DNA of 64,000 nt from Fimbriimonadaceae bacterium (GCA_019638675.1 JAHBTE010000001.1:1954605-2018604), one strand, 5' to 3'. Shown: positions 50,206 to 60,078, numbered from the stretch's first letter. Notes: generated from the letters alone by a model not told the origin. Made by a program: numbers and translations.

Positions 50206-52870
50206 CAATGACCTTCCTGATGATTTTTCCATCGATAAACGACTGTGCCTTTTCACTTGCAAGCGCCTGAGCTTCCACATCTTCGTTAGAGCTGCCGGCT
50301 GCCATCTGCAGGGTATCTCGCAGTTTGCCGTTGACTTGAATTGCAATCGTAATTGTGTCTTCGGCGGCGAGATCCGCATTGAATTTTGGCCAATCCAATT
50401 GATAGACGAAACCTGGCTCCTCAAGAGACTGCCAAATTTCATCCGCACTGTGCGGAGCCGCGGGGCTCAGGCATTTGATTAAGCTTTCTAACGCTTCACT
50501 AAGGGCAAGTCGTTCGGATTCCGTAGGATTTGGCACTTGCTTGAGAATGTCTGTGATAGTATTAACAAATGTCATCGCCGATGAAATGTAAGTGTTGAAC
50601 GCAAACCGATCAATATCCTCAGTGGCTTTGCGAATGAATTGATGCGTAGCACGGCGGATTTCTTTAGATTTTCCATCCGCCGGTTCGTGTTCGATACTGA
50701 GTTTCCAGGCGTCATTCCACTTAGGCGCGATTTCGCTGGCAAGTCGGAACACACGGCTGAGAAACCGAGAGGCACCCTGCATGCCTTCGTTGTTCCAGTT
50801 CACACTTTGTTCGAAGGGAGCAACGAACAGTTCGTAAATCCGCAGGGCGTCCGCGCCGTAGTTAGCGACGGCTTCATCAGGGGTGACGACATTCCCTTTG
50901 GATTTGGACATACGCACCCATCGCCAAGTGACTTCATCTTCGGGAAGCTGAGCGGCTTCTTCAAAACTGAGAAGGATGCCTTCTTCGCCTACACCCAAAA
51001 CCTCATCATCCTTGGGTTGGCGGTAAGGAGTTTGGCCAAGCACTTGGCCTTGGTTCATCAGGCGCTGGAACGGTTCTTTGACTTTGACTAGCCCTGCATC
51101 GAACAACACTTTAGTCCAGAACCGGGCGTAAAGCAAATGCATGACCGCATGCTCGGCTCCGCCGACATAGCAATCGACGGGCATCCAGTAGTCGGCTTTT
51201 TCTTGATTCCAAGGCTGGCTTTCGTTATGAGGATCGGCAAACCGCAGGAAGTACCAACTCGAACAGGCAAAGCCGCCGAGCGTATCGGTTTCTCGCCGTC
51301 CAAGCGTGCCATCCTGGGTGGTGACGTTCAGGAATTCTGGAATCCGGCTGAGCGGGGAACTGCCGTCATCCGATGGCTCGTAGTTGTCAACTTCGGGAAG
51401 TTCGACCGGGAGCAGATCGTCAGTTACGAGTTCGGCGTTGCCATCTTTATCGTAAACAACTGGAATGGGGCATCCCCAATAGCGTTGGCGGGAAATGAGC
51501 CAGTCGCGGAGTTTGTAGTTGACCTTCTGTTCGCCGATTCCAAGGGCCACGATCCATTCGGTCATTTTCGCTGAGCCTTCTTCAAAGCTCATACCGCTGT
51601 ATTCTCCAGAATTGACCAGCGTTCCATCTTTGGTTGTGAAAACTTCAGGGAACGCTTTTGGGTCGCTCAGATAAGTCGCCTCGTCGGTATTGTTTGCCTT
51701 GAGGAACAATGCGTCTGGGCGGTAAATGGGAACAACGTCCAAGCCAAACTGGACCGCGAAATCAAAGTCGCGCTGATCGTGAGCAGGAACCGCCATGATT
51801 GCGCCTGTTCCATAGCCCATCATCACGTAATCTGCAATGAATATCGGCACTCGTTTGCCATTCGCCGGGTTGACGGCAAACGCGCCCGTGTTAACGCCCG
51901 TTTTTTCGCGGTTATCTGCTTGGCGATCCATTTCGCTTAGCGTTTTTGCCTTTGCTTGGTACGCTTCAATTTCCGCGACTCGATCATCGTCAACGCGTTT
52001 TTTAATGGTTGCGACAAGAGGGTGCTCCGGCGCCAGGACGCAGAACGTCATCCCGAAAATCGTATCAATCCGAGTGGTGAACACCTTGAACCGAGGGTCA
52101 GATTGATCGGCAACAACGACTAAGTCGTCTGGGTGTCCTTCCTTAAGTTCGGAATCGAACACCACGCGCATTGTAAATTCAACGCCTTCCGATCGACCAA
52201 TCCAGTTGCGTTGCTGGTTCTTAATCCCCTCTGGCCAATCCACATTATCCAAATCGTCGATTAGGCGTTGAGCGTAGTCGGTGATCTTAAAAAACCACTG
52301 AGGAATGGCACGCTTTTCAACCAGAGTGCCGCATCGTTCGCACAGCCCGCCAACGACTTCCTCGTTAGCCAACGCAGTTTTATCCTTGGGGCACCAGTTG
52401 ACTTCCGCGTTTGAGCGATATGCAAGGCCCCGCTCGTAAAGAAGCTTGAAAATCCACTGAGTCCACTTGTAGTATTCGGGGTCGCTGGATTTGAAGCTAC
52501 GTGACCAGTCGTAGCTAATGCCGATGAGTTCCATCTGCCGTTGATAGGTAGCGGCATATTGGTCAATCATTGGCCCAGGGTGAGATTTACGTTTGATTGC
52601 CTCGTTTTCGGCGGGAAGGCCAAAAGCATCGAATCCCATCGGATGCAGAACGTTGTATCCCTGCATGTACTTTGCACGGCAGATCACATCAGTGGGGATG
52701 TAGTTTCGGCAGTGTCCAACGCTGAGACCCGCTCCGCTCGGATAAGGGAAGAAATCGAGTCCGTAAAACTTTTCGCGGGTAGGGTCTTCGCGAGTGACAA
52801 AGAGGTCGTGTTCTAGCCAGCGGTTTCGCCAAGTTTGTTCAAAGGCGCTGGGCTCGTAACGATCTCTCAT
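50168..52870 (-). CDS. leuS: Leucyl-tRNA synthetase
   Basis: LeuS attaches leucine to tRNA-Leu and edits mischarged residues. The 900-residue class Ia enzyme has the HIGH-equivalent (YPSGAGLSVGH near 46-56) and the KMSKS motif (MSKSKGNVVTPDE). The CP1 editing domain lies between them with threonine-rich and Asp motifs (FTTRIDTIFG), followed by the anticodon domain. I place the start at ATG 52870, where the family N-terminus begins; a GTG at 52891 would add seven residues. It lies 39 bases after the STN-domain gene. Confidence 0.95.
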   Translation of the reverse strand: MRDRYEPSAFEQTWRNRWLEHDLFVTREDPTREKFYGLDFFPYPSGAGLSVGHCRNYIPTDVICRAKYMQGYNVLHPMGFDAFGLPAENEAIKRKSHPGPMIDQYAATYQRQMELIGISYDWSRSFKSSDPEYYKWTQWIFKLLYERGLAYRSNAEVNWCPKDKTALANEEVVGGLCERCGTLVEKRAIPQWFFKITDYAQRLIDDLDNVDWPEGIKNQQRNWIGRSEGVEFTMRVVFDSELKEGHPDDLVVVADQSDPRFKVFTTRIDTIFGMTFCVLAPEHPLVATIKKRVDDDRVAEIEAYQAKAKTLSEMDRQADNREKTGVNTGAFAVNPANGKRVPIFIADYVMMGYGTGAIMAVPAHDQRDFDFAVQFGLDVVPIYRPDALFLKANNTDEATYLSDPKAFPEVFTTKDGTLVNSGEYSGMSFEEGSAKMTEWIVALGIGEQKVNYKLRDWLISRQRYWGCPIPVVYDKDGNAELVTDDLLPVELPEVDNYEPSDDGSSPLSRIPEFLNVTTQDGTLGRRETDTLGGFACSSWYFLRFADPHNESQPWNQEKADYWMPVDCYVGGAEHAVMHLLYARFWTKVLFDAGLVKVKEPFQRLMNQGQVLGQTPYRQPKDDEVLGVGEEGILLSFEEAAQLPEDEVTWRWVRMSKSKGNVVTPDEAVANYGADALRIYELFVAPFEQSVNWNNEGMQGASRFLSRVFRLASEIAPKWNDAWKLSIEHEPADGKSKEIRRATHQFIRKATEDIDRFAFNTYISSAMTFVNTITDILKQVPNPTESERLALSEALESLIKCLSPAAPHSADEIWQSLEEPGFVYQLDWPKFNADLAAEDTITIAIQVNGKLRDTLQMAAGSSNEDVEAQALASEKAQSFIDGKIIRKVIVVPGKLVNIVAN

Positions 52871-52909
52871 GGAGGCTATTTTAGCCCCCACGAAAGCGTT
52901 GTTTAGGGT

Positions 52910-54946
52910 TTACGGCTGAGGGGGAGGCGTTCTATCGTTTCTCCGGTTCGCTTGCTCCGCCATTCGAGTTGCAGATTGTTCTACTCGGGAAAGCAGATCT
53001 GCTGGTAGCTTGTTGTACGGCACAAAGGTAGTAGCCGGGATCACTCCGGTAACTGTCCGAGTCAACGTTGTGTTATCTGCATAACGAATTTCGAACTGGT
53101 AATAAACTCTTCGGGTCACACCAAATTCGTTAGTAGATTGTCCAAGTAGGCCAGCTTTTGTTCGGACATTGCTTGAAAGCTGAGCGGCTCTCATCCCGGC
53201 AAGATCACCTTCTGAAAGAACCATTTGAATTGAGCGATCCAATGATCTTCCAACGATGACTGTGGTTGAGCCTTGCGTAACGGTGATGTTTCCGTTTGCT
53301 GGCAAACCATTAGCTAAAAATTCAGTGCGTTCTCGCGACGTCTGATTGTCAAATCCACCGCCTCGTTGCTGAACCAGCATTTCTTCTGCCGCAAGCTTTA
53401 ACTCAATCGTCGCATTTCCAGATATGTTGGCAATAAGGGGTAGATCGTCTAAAGCAATTCGGCCGCCCGGACGGTTGCCAGACCTGCGTTCAGGTCCGCT
53501 CGTTGAGTTGAAAATCACGTAATTCAACCAACCAGAATTCAACACAGAAATCGGAAGCGTTAAACTGCCGGAGTTGGTTAGTCGCGGCTTGAGTGTGTTG
53601 TAAAGCTCTAATGCTTCCAGCGATGAGTATTGGAAAGTGCCCAGTTCTGCGGCGAATGCTTGATTAAAAACCCGTCCACCGATCTGCATTTCCCATCCCT
53701 TTTTGCCAAAGAAGTTGTTTGCATAGGGTGCATAAGCAGCCTTGTCAGAAAGATTAAGAACTCCATGTTTATCATATGTTTGAGCGAGTTTTGCTAGTTG
53801 CCCACGGTTTCGACGAGTCGCCCAAGTGAGATGCGTAAGCTGAGGCTTAATCGTGACCCAATTACCGTCAGCTTTTGCTTGCAACATTGATCCCGCTGAT
53901 CCGAGGCTGCTAAATCCATGTAGGTTCATGCCAGAAGCAATAGACTCCATTTCTTCATCTGGAATGCAGGCTACGAAATTCACGCTTTCAGGTGCCCCAG
54001 CGATCATTGCTGGCCCGATTGCAAATGCTACGGGCTCATGCTCATCGGGATTGAGAATCATTTCTCGCAATTCAGAGGCGTATGGAGAGTTCTTGTCCGC
54101 ATTGGCAGAAAATGCTGCAAGTCGTTTTTTAAGGTCGGAATTCTCGGCAATTTTCCAACTAGAAAAGTTTGCCGAAACACTTACTGCAGGATGTGAAGTG
54201 AATATCGTAGAGCGGCTTACCGAAATACGTTCTTGACCGGTTGCCGTTAATCCCACCAACTCAAACCGGTAAACATCAAATGCAAATCTTTGAACAACCA
54301 TGAAAACTTTAGTAATTGGCTGCTTAAGACTATCAAGTACGGATTGTGTTCGTTCGTCCGTTCTTCGTCCCGCAATACGTTTATTAAATTCATCAATCTG
54401 CTGTTGCTGAATCGCTTTTGCTCCTGCTAGAGCAGTGTTGTAGCTTGAACCAGGGAAATTAATTTGATAACGCGTTGGTATTGTTGAAAAAACGAGTCGC
54501 CCGCCTATATCCATATTCGAAATAGAGCTGGCAGGCATTGAGGTAATGACATTGAAAAGTGAATCGGCCGAATAATCCGCCTTAATGAGCCCATTTGGAA
54601 CATTATCTGAAATCATAGATTGAGAATAGTTAGCGTATTCCTGGCGGGCAAGCAGTGTGATTTCGTTTGTTTTATCAAGCCGAAAACCTTCATCGGTTTT
54701 GATCCAGGCAAGGCCAGTTGCATCGGCAACGCGCTGAAGCAAGTCGAATTTTTCAACGCCTTTGGCTCTGACGATCACAACTTCGTTTACTACTTGCGGG
54801 GCGACGGTGAGGTTAAGTTCTGTAGCCGCCGCAAGTTCGGGAATAACTTTCCCGAGAGTTGCTCCGCTGGTCTGATAGTCCAAGGCAAAGGCTTGACTGA
54901 TCACGGCAACCAATGCCGAGACGCAAAGTGCCCGAAACTGTTTCAT
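52910..54946 (-). CDS. Exported STN-domain protein of unknown function
   Basis: The 678-residue protein has a signal peptide (about 1-21) and an N-terminal STN-like (secretin/TonB short N-terminal) domain (about 22-95; TLGKVIPELAAATELNLTV and VADATGLAWIKTDEGF). The next 500 residues are beta-rich without a secretin or TonB barrel that I can recognise, and the tail is proline-rich (RTPPPQP). STN domains bind partners in the periplasm, so it may be an accessory or processing protein. It precedes leuS by 39 bases. Family and function are unknown. Confidence 0.6.
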   Translation of the reverse strand: MKQFRALCVSALVAVISQAFALDYQTSGATLGKVIPELAAATELNLTVAPQVVNEVVIVRAKGVEKFDLLQRVADATGLAWIKTDEGFRLDKTNEITLLARQEYANYSQSMISDNVPNGLIKADYSADSLFNVITSMPASSISNMDIGGRLVFSTIPTRYQINFPGSSYNTALAGAKAIQQQQIDEFNKRIAGRRTDERTQSVLDSLKQPITKVFMVVQRFAFDVYRFELVGLTATGQERISVSRSTIFTSHPAVSVSANFSSWKIAENSDLKKRLAAFSANADKNSPYASELREMILNPDEHEPVAFAIGPAMIAGAPESVNFVACIPDEEMESIASGMNLHGFSSLGSAGSMLQAKADGNWVTIKPQLTHLTWATRRNRGQLAKLAQTYDKHGVLNLSDKAAYAPYANNFFGKKGWEMQIGGRVFNQAFAAELGTFQYSSLEALELYNTLKPRLTNSGSLTLPISVLNSGWLNYVIFNSTSGPERRSGNRPGGRIALDDLPLIANISGNATIELKLAAEEMLVQQRGGGFDNQTSRERTEFLANGLPANGNITVTQGSTTVIVGRSLDRSIQMVLSEGDLAGMRAAQLSSNVRTKAGLLGQSTNEFGVTRRVYYQFEIRYADNTTLTRTVTGVIPATTFVPYNKLPADLLSRVEQSATRMAEQANRRNDRTPPPQP

Positions 54947-55008
54947 AAATGCAGTGACGAGTGAAGTGAGTGGAAGTTTAGTTATTTCTGGTTCGGTAAC
55001 ATCACACC

Positions 55009-55917
55009 ATGAATATGGTGGCGGAAGGCAAGGAACGGCTTGACCATTTTTTAAGTCGCCACTTCCCCGGGCATAGCCGGTCGAAGATTTCTAAACACAT
55101 CGAATCGGGGGCAGTTTTGGTGAACGGCGAAGTCATCACGAAATCCGGTTTTCAGTTAAAAGATGGCAACGAAGTTTCGACCGAGGAGATTTTAGAAACT
55201 GCTCCACACGCACTTCAACCGGTTACGATGGATTTGGATATTAGGTATGAGGACGAAGAACTCCTTGTTGTAAACAAGCCTCGCGGACTCGCCGTTCATC
55301 CCGCAAATACCTTGACTGGAACTACGTTGGTTCACGGGTTGCTGGCTCGTTCGCACGGATTGAGTGATGTTGCGGGTGACTTCCGACCGGGTATTGTCCA
55401 TCGCCTTGATAAAGAAACAACAGGTTTGATCATCGTGGCAAAAACGGATGCCGCTCACGCTGGACTCAGCGCGCAGATTCAAGCACGAACTGTTCAACGA
55501 AGGTACGTAGCGGTGATCAATGGCAGTTTGCCTGATCCTCGATTCACCATTGATGCGCCACTTGGTCGGCATCCCCGCAATCCATTGATGCGAGCCGTGG
55601 TGAGTGATGGAAAGAGTGCGCGGACGCATATTCAGTCCCTAAGGCAGATGAACGAAGGTTTGATGGTGGCTTGCCGATTGGAAACCGGGCGAACCCATCA
55701 GATCCGGGTTCACTTAGCCCACTTTGGATGGCCTGTGCTAGGCGATGATTTGTATGCGCCAGAGAAATTCAAATCAGGGCCGATGCAACTTCATGCGGCG
55801 TCGCTCAAATTTTCACACCCGAGTAATGGCAAGGAAATTTCATTGTTCTGCCAGCCTCCCGATGATTTCTACGGTCATGATTTGGTGACGGAAAGCGAGG
55901 TGAACCATTGGGAATAG
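55009..55917 (+). CDS. RluD-type 23S rRNA pseudouridine synthase
   Basis: The 302-residue enzyme has an N-terminal S4 domain (about 8-60; RLDHFLSRHFPGHSRSKISKHIESG in order) and the RluA/RluD catalytic domain. The nucleophilic Asp is in HRLDKETTGL (Asp134), and the C-terminal LETGRTHQIRVHLAH motif is present. It converts uridines to pseudouridine, most likely in 23S rRNA helix 69, if the closest role is RluD. The assignment within the family is tentative. The TTG start of radC lies in its last codons, so the two are coupled. Confidence 0.92.
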   Translation: MNMVAEGKERLDHFLSRHFPGHSRSKISKHIESGAVLVNGEVITKSGFQLKDGNEVSTEEILETAPHALQPVTMDLDIRYEDEELLVVNKPRGLAVHPANTLTGTTLVHGLLARSHGLSDVAGDFRPGIVHRLDKETTGLIIVAKTDAAHAGLSAQIQARTVQRRYVAVINGSLPDPRFTIDAPLGRHPRNPLMRAVVSDGKSARTHIQSLRQMNEGLMVACRLETGRTHQIRVHLAHFGWPVLGDDLYAPEKFKSGPMQLHAASLKFSHPSNGKEISLFCQPPDDFYGHDLVTESEVNHWE

Positions 55918-56567
55918 AGCACGCGGAAGCACTTGTCCGAGTGCAGCAGCTTGGATTGCAAAGCGTGCCGATCCACGATCTGCTTGCTATCATGCTGAGC
56001 CGAGAGGAATCGGATGTTGAGCGTAACGAATCTGCGGCACTTGATCTCGTGAAGCGGCATCCTGGTGCCCGGATTTTAGATATCGGGCAACATGAACTGC
56101 AAAATAAGGCGGGGTTAGAACCGTTTGAGGGGCTTAGAGTTCTTGCGGCGATTGAACTTGGTCGGCGAGTTGCGGCGAACAAGGCAAACCTCGTTACGAA
56201 AATCGATGGTGTAGACGATGCTTTTGAGTTATTCGCATGGATTGGCAACGAAGATCAAGAGCACTTTTGCGCCGCCTTTTTGAATTCAAAAGGTGAGGTA
56301 CTTTCAACCCAGGTCATTCATATTGGAACTCTCAATATGTCTGTCGTTGGGGCAAGAGAAGTGTTCCGGGAAGCGGTTAGAGAAAACGCGGCAAGCGTGA
56401 TTGTTGCCCACAATCATCCGAGCGGCGACCCGACTCCTTCTCCCGAAGATATTGCGATTACCCGAAAGCTTATTGAAGTCGGCGAATTACTCGATGTAAA
56501 AGTTTTAGATCACGTAATTATTGGCAGCAAGGGAAATGTAAGTTTAATGAGAGAAGGGCAAATCTGA
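55908..56567 (+). CDS. RadC/JAB1 domain protein
   Basis: The 219-residue protein is RadC-like (UPF0758). An N-terminal helix-hairpin-helix-like region (about 20-95) precedes a JAMM/JAB metalloprotease-like domain with AHNHPSGDPTPSPED (167-181), which carries the His-His-Asp metal ligands. The start is TTG 55908, with GAGG 7 bases upstream, and it overlaps rluD by 10 bases. RadC was long tied to repair; its true activity is unsettled. The rluD-radC pairing is the only context clue. Confidence 0.9.
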   Translation: MGIEHAEALVRVQQLGLQSVPIHDLLAIMLSREESDVERNESAALDLVKRHPGARILDIGQHELQNKAGLEPFEGLRVLAAIELGRRVAANKANLVTKIDGVDDAFELFAWIGNEDQEHFCAAFLNSKGEVLSTQVIHIGTLNMSVVGAREVFREAVRENAASVIVAHNHPSGDPTPSPEDIAITRKLIEVGELLDVKVLDHVIIGSKGNVSLMREGQI

Positions 56568-56593
56568 ATTAGCATTTGCCCTTCTCAGTTGAA

Positions 56594-56977
56594 TTATTGT
56601 AGTTCTGCGGCTGGCTCGTGAAGAGCAAAAACTGCGCCGGTGTTATCCGCGAGAATAGTGATCTTGCCGACTCCAGGGATGTCCATCGGGCCGTGCATGA
56701 CGTTTCCGCCCGCCGCATTCACCTTTTCCAGCGATGCCGCCATGTCAGGTGTATGGAAGTAGATCAGCCAGTGTGGAGGAACCCCTTCCATCTCTGGCGA
56801 AGAAGTATTCATCACGCCGCAGTGAGCGGGTTTATCGCCGTTCGCCATCATGGGATACATAAAGTCGCCCATATCCATTTCGGTAGTTGACCAGCCAAAT
56901 ACTTTGGCATAAAAATCTTTTGCTGAGTTTGGATTCGGTGAATAAAGTTCGAACCAAGTTGTTACATTGTTGTCCAT
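56594..56977 (-). CDS. VOC (glyoxalase/bleomycin-resistance-like) superfamily protein
   Basis: The 127-residue protein is a single VOC module with a WFELYSPNPNSAKDFYAKVFGW start (about 8-29), a HWLIYFHTPDM strand and the closing ITILADNTGAVFALHEP motif. This is the CFP-30/AraC-associated type of paired beta-alpha-beta units. Members often bind metal and act on small organic compounds. Neither metal ligands nor substrate can be assigned with confidence. It stands alone between radC and the ribokinase. Confidence 0.85.
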   Translation of the reverse strand: MDNNVTTWFELYSPNPNSAKDFYAKVFGWSTTEMDMGDFMYPMMANGDKPAHCGVMNTSSPEMEGVPPHWLIYFHTPDMAASLEKVNAAGGNVMHGPMDIPGVGKITILADNTGAVFALHEPAAELQ

Positions 56978-57061
56978 GCGAAAATCGTTCCTTGAGTTAG
57001 CAAAATTGCTTGCTACTGGCTTATTGTATTGAGAATTTGCGAACCAAGTTCCCAGATTTTA

Positions 57062-57967
57062 TTAATCTTGACCTTCGGCTAAGAATCTGCGGGTTTCTCC
57101 GTCGGTTGGAATACTTGGCACAGCACCAGGACGAGTTACGCTAAGCGAAGCGGCGGCAACACTATATTCTATTGCGCTGGGGAAGTCATCCCCTTGAGCG
57201 AGTCGGGCAATAAGGCAACCATTGAACACATCTCCCGCTCCAGTCGTATCGACCGCACGAACCAACGGAGCGGGGAAGAAACCGGATTCTGAATTCGATT
57301 TCCAATAAACCCCTCGATCTCCTAGTGTCAGCAAAACGTTTTGTGCGCCTCTTGCAAGCAGGTAATCACAGGCATCGCTCATTGAGTTTTCGTCTACGGG
57401 AAGGATTCCAGTCAGTGCCTTTGCTTCAGTTTCATTCGGCGTGATGGCAAAACATTTAGAAATCAATTCGTCTGATATTTCTGAGTAGGGAGCTGGGTTC
57501 AAAATGAACTTAGCTTTGTGGCTAGTCGCTTGAACAACCGCGAGCGGAACTTCCAGCTGGCACAGAATATAGTCGTCGGGGTTGATGTTGGCATCTTCAA
57601 TTTGAGCCACTGACATATCCATATTTGCCCCAACGTAGACCGAAATTTGGTTCAATCCGTTTGGCTGAACGCTGATCGCCGCCTGTCCAGTTGGGGAAGT
57701 CTTTGACTGCCTCATTCCACTTACATCAATGCCTTCCTCTTTCATCAGGGCAGTGAATTCATCACCTGCTTCATCTTCGCCCACACATCCCAGCGCAAAG
57801 GTTGTGGCACCGCTCCGAGCGCAGGCAATGGCCTGATTTGTCCCTTTGCCGCCAAAGAATTTTTCAATTGAGCTGACTAAAACACTTTCGCCAGGTTGGG
57901 GCAATCGCGGCACTTTGTAAACGTTATCCAGTACCGAACTTGTGATCACCCAGCAACGAGCAGACAT
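57062..57967 (-). CDS. Ribokinase-like PfkB family carbohydrate kinase
   Basis: The 301-residue kinase has both PfkB signatures: FGGKGTNQAIACARSG (38-53) and DTTGAGDVFNG (240-250), with catalytic Asp246. It also has NPAPYSEIS and ITPNETEA typical of ribokinase, so ribose is the leading substrate. No rbs transport gene is adjacent. A TAAAGT box 7 bases before the ATG suggests a leaderless mRNA. It is divergent from the symporter gene. Confidence 0.9.
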   Translation of the reverse strand: MSARCWVITSSVLDNVYKVPRLPQPGESVLVSSIEKFFGGKGTNQAIACARSGATTFALGCVGEDEAGDEFTALMKEEGIDVSGMRQSKTSPTGQAAISVQPNGLNQISVYVGANMDMSVAQIEDANINPDDYILCQLEVPLAVVQATSHKAKFILNPAPYSEISDELISKCFAITPNETEAKALTGILPVDENSMSDACDYLLARGAQNVLLTLGDRGVYWKSNSESGFFPAPLVRAVDTTGAGDVFNGCLIARLAQGDDFPSAIEYSVAAASLSVTRPGAVPSIPTDGETRRFLAEGQD

Positions 57968-57974
57968 AAGCGTT

Positions 57975-57980
57975 ACTTTA
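57975..57980 (-). promoter_or_regulatory. -10 box of the ribokinase gene, leaderless arrangement
   Basis: The minus strand reads TAAAGT followed by 7 bases and the ATG at 57967. There is no Shine-Dalgarno between them. Confidence 0.4.
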
Positions 57981-58023
57981 TCTGATTTGCTATGCGGCGG
58001 CGATGCGGGGCATACTGGTCGCT

Positions 58024-59373
58024 ATGTCAGAAAAAGGCAAGGGCATGGCCTTACACAACAAAATCCTCGTCGGATTGTTTTTGGGAGCAATCGCAGGATT
58101 AGCCGCAAACATCATCGGCCCATCAGCAGGTTGGCAGAATTTGGTCAACGGCACGCCGGGTTGGATTCAAACCCCGCTCACCTGGATGTATGTGAATCTG
58201 ATTCCATTTGTTGGCGATGCTTTTTTGGCAATGATCTACATGATCGTTGTGCCTTTGCTGTTTTCTGCGCTGATTCTTGGTGTTTCTGAATTAGGAGATG
58301 TTGCCAAGGTTGGGCGCATTGGGGTTCGGTCGTTGCTTCTGACTTTGCTGTTTAGCGGAATCGCGGTTGTGATTGCGTTTGCTCTAGTAAATGCGGTTAA
58401 GCCGGGAACATTTATATCGCAGGAAAGCCGCGAAGTGCTTTACGAACAGTACGCCACAAAAGGCACAGAAAAGCAGGCAGCCGCAGACGTAAAAATTCCT
58501 GATCCTCCAGCGGGTGGAATCATTCCTAAAAACCCCTTACTTGAGGCGACTCGCGCACTCAGCGGGGGAATCATGCCGTTTATGTTCTTCGCCCTGCTTT
58601 TTGGGCTAGCGATGTGCAAGAGCGATACCGAAAAGGTCGCACCCGTTAAGCAGTTCTTTGACGGGATATTTGAAATCAGCCAGAAAGTCATTGATATAGC
58701 GATGCTCCTGGCTCCGTATGCCGTATTTGCGCTGATCTTCCAGACTGCGGCGGGCTTGGGAATTGAAATATTCAAAACACTTGGTGCTTACGCAATCGTT
58801 GTTCTGGTCGGCCTTGCAATACACATGTTTGTGGTTTACAGCATTTTGGTCAAGGTAATTGCAAAGCGAAATCCGCTGACTTTCTTCCGGAATATTCGTT
58901 CGGTTATGCTCACGGCTTTTGCAACAAGCTCCAGCAACGCAACTTTGCCGATTGCTCTCAAATCTGCCGAAGAAGACCTCGGGTTACCCAAGGAAATCAG
59001 CAGTTTTGTGCTTACCGTAGGTGCAACCGCTAACCAAAATGGAACCGCGCTCTTTGAAGGAATCACCTTAATCTTCTTCTGCCAGCTATTTGGTATTCCT
59101 CTCGACGCAAGTCAGCAGTTTATGCTTCTGATGCTCTCTATCCTCGCGGGAATTGGAACGGCTGGGGTTCCGGGTGGTTCTTGGCCGGTCATCGGTTCGA
59201 TCTTAACGACGATGAAAGTTCCCGCTGGAGCTATCGGAATCGCCTTCGGGGTTGACCGAATCTTGGATATGAGCCGCACCGTCCTCAACGTAACGGGCGA
59301 CATCGCAATTGCGGCTTGCGTTGCCGAGTGGGAAGGCCAGAGCGTGGAGATTCCCGACGAGGTACTTGCATAG
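58024..59373 (+). CDS. DAACS family dicarboxylate/amino acid:cation symporter
   Basis: The 449-residue transporter has the GltP/GltPh layout with eight helices and two re-entrant loops. Motifs include SSSNATLPIA (first hairpin), TVGATANQNGTALFEG and the NVTGD segment near the end, where conserved Asp and Asn bind substrate and Na. It should import glutamate, aspartate or C4-dicarboxylates with H or Na. A periplasmic loop of about 40 residues between helices 3 and 4 is larger than usual. I use ATG 58024; ATG 58003 is upstream in frame. Confidence 0.92.
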   Translation: MSEKGKGMALHNKILVGLFLGAIAGLAANIIGPSAGWQNLVNGTPGWIQTPLTWMYVNLIPFVGDAFLAMIYMIVVPLLFSALILGVSELGDVAKVGRIGVRSLLLTLLFSGIAVVIAFALVNAVKPGTFISQESREVLYEQYATKGTEKQAAADVKIPDPPAGGIIPKNPLLEATRALSGGIMPFMFFALLFGLAMCKSDTEKVAPVKQFFDGIFEISQKVIDIAMLLAPYAVFALIFQTAAGLGIEIFKTLGAYAIVVLVGLAIHMFVVYSILVKVIAKRNPLTFFRNIRSVMLTAFATSSSNATLPIALKSAEEDLGLPKEISSFVLTVGATANQNGTALFEGITLIFFCQLFGIPLDASQQFMLLMLSILAGIGTAGVPGGSWPVIGSILTTMKVPAGAIGIAFGVDRILDMSRTVLNVTGDIAIAACVAEWEGQSVEIPDEVLA

Positions 59374-59433
59374 TCCCAATTTAGACTCCCTGTAACCGTA
59401 ACGCAGACCGTCATCAACCGTCAGTTGTGTAAG

Positions 59434-60078
59434 ATGGTCACGAGGATAGCCTTGAAATTCGATCAATCGCCGTTGAGCGAAAAATCGAACGCCATACCAG
59501 CGGGTTTAGTGGCAGATTCGGATGAAGCTTTGGTGCATCAAGCGCGCCAGGGTGATTTCTCCGCATTTGAACGGCTTTTTGAACGGCACCGCAACCTCGT
59601 ATACCGTTTTGCTTACCAAATGGCTCCTCGGCGGGATGATGCCGAAGATATTGTTCAGGAAGTATTTGTGAAGGCTTATCAGAATCTGGGTCGCTACCGA
59701 GACGAAGCGAAATTCACAACTTGGCTCCTCAGAATCACGGCTAACCTAGGAACGGATAAAGCTCGAATGTCCACGCGCCGGACAAACCTTGAGCAAAAAG
59801 AAGCGATGGGTGCTCTGAGTTGGATGACGGTTGGTACGTCAACCGAAGATCCAGTAGAGAACCTAGAACAAGAGCGCAGAAGAGAATTACTCCGCAAGGC
59901 GATTGCCGCTTTGCCAGAACATCACCGAAATGCGATAGTTTTTCGTGACATTGAGGAGATGGATTACGACGATATTGCCGAATATTTCAAATGTTCGGTA
60001 GGTGGCGCGAAGCTCCGAGTTCTACGGGCTCGAAGAGCATTGCGCGACCGACTTGCACCTCTCATGGAGGGCGAATAA
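59434..60078 (+). CDS. ECF-type RNA polymerase sigma factor
   Basis: The 214-residue factor has sigma-2 (about 40-110; FSAFERLFERHRNLVYRFAY, then DAEDIVQEVFVKAYQNL and KFTTWLLRITANL) and sigma-4 (about 150-205; ALPEHHRNAIVFRDIEEMDYDDIAEYF). There are no regions 1 or 3. It should recruit polymerase to stress promoters in response to the envelope signal held by the next gene, which starts four bases later. TTG 59425 and ATG 59434 are both in frame; I chose the ATG. Confidence 0.92.
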   Translation: MVTRIALKFDQSPLSEKSNAIPAGLVADSDEALVHQARQGDFSAFERLFERHRNLVYRFAYQMAPRRDDAEDIVQEVFVKAYQNLGRYRDEAKFTTWLLRITANLGTDKARMSTRRTNLEQKEAMGALSWMTVGTSTEDPVENLEQERRRELLRKAIAALPEHHRNAIVFRDIEEMDYDDIAEYFKCSVGGAKLRVLRARRALRDRLAPLMEGE

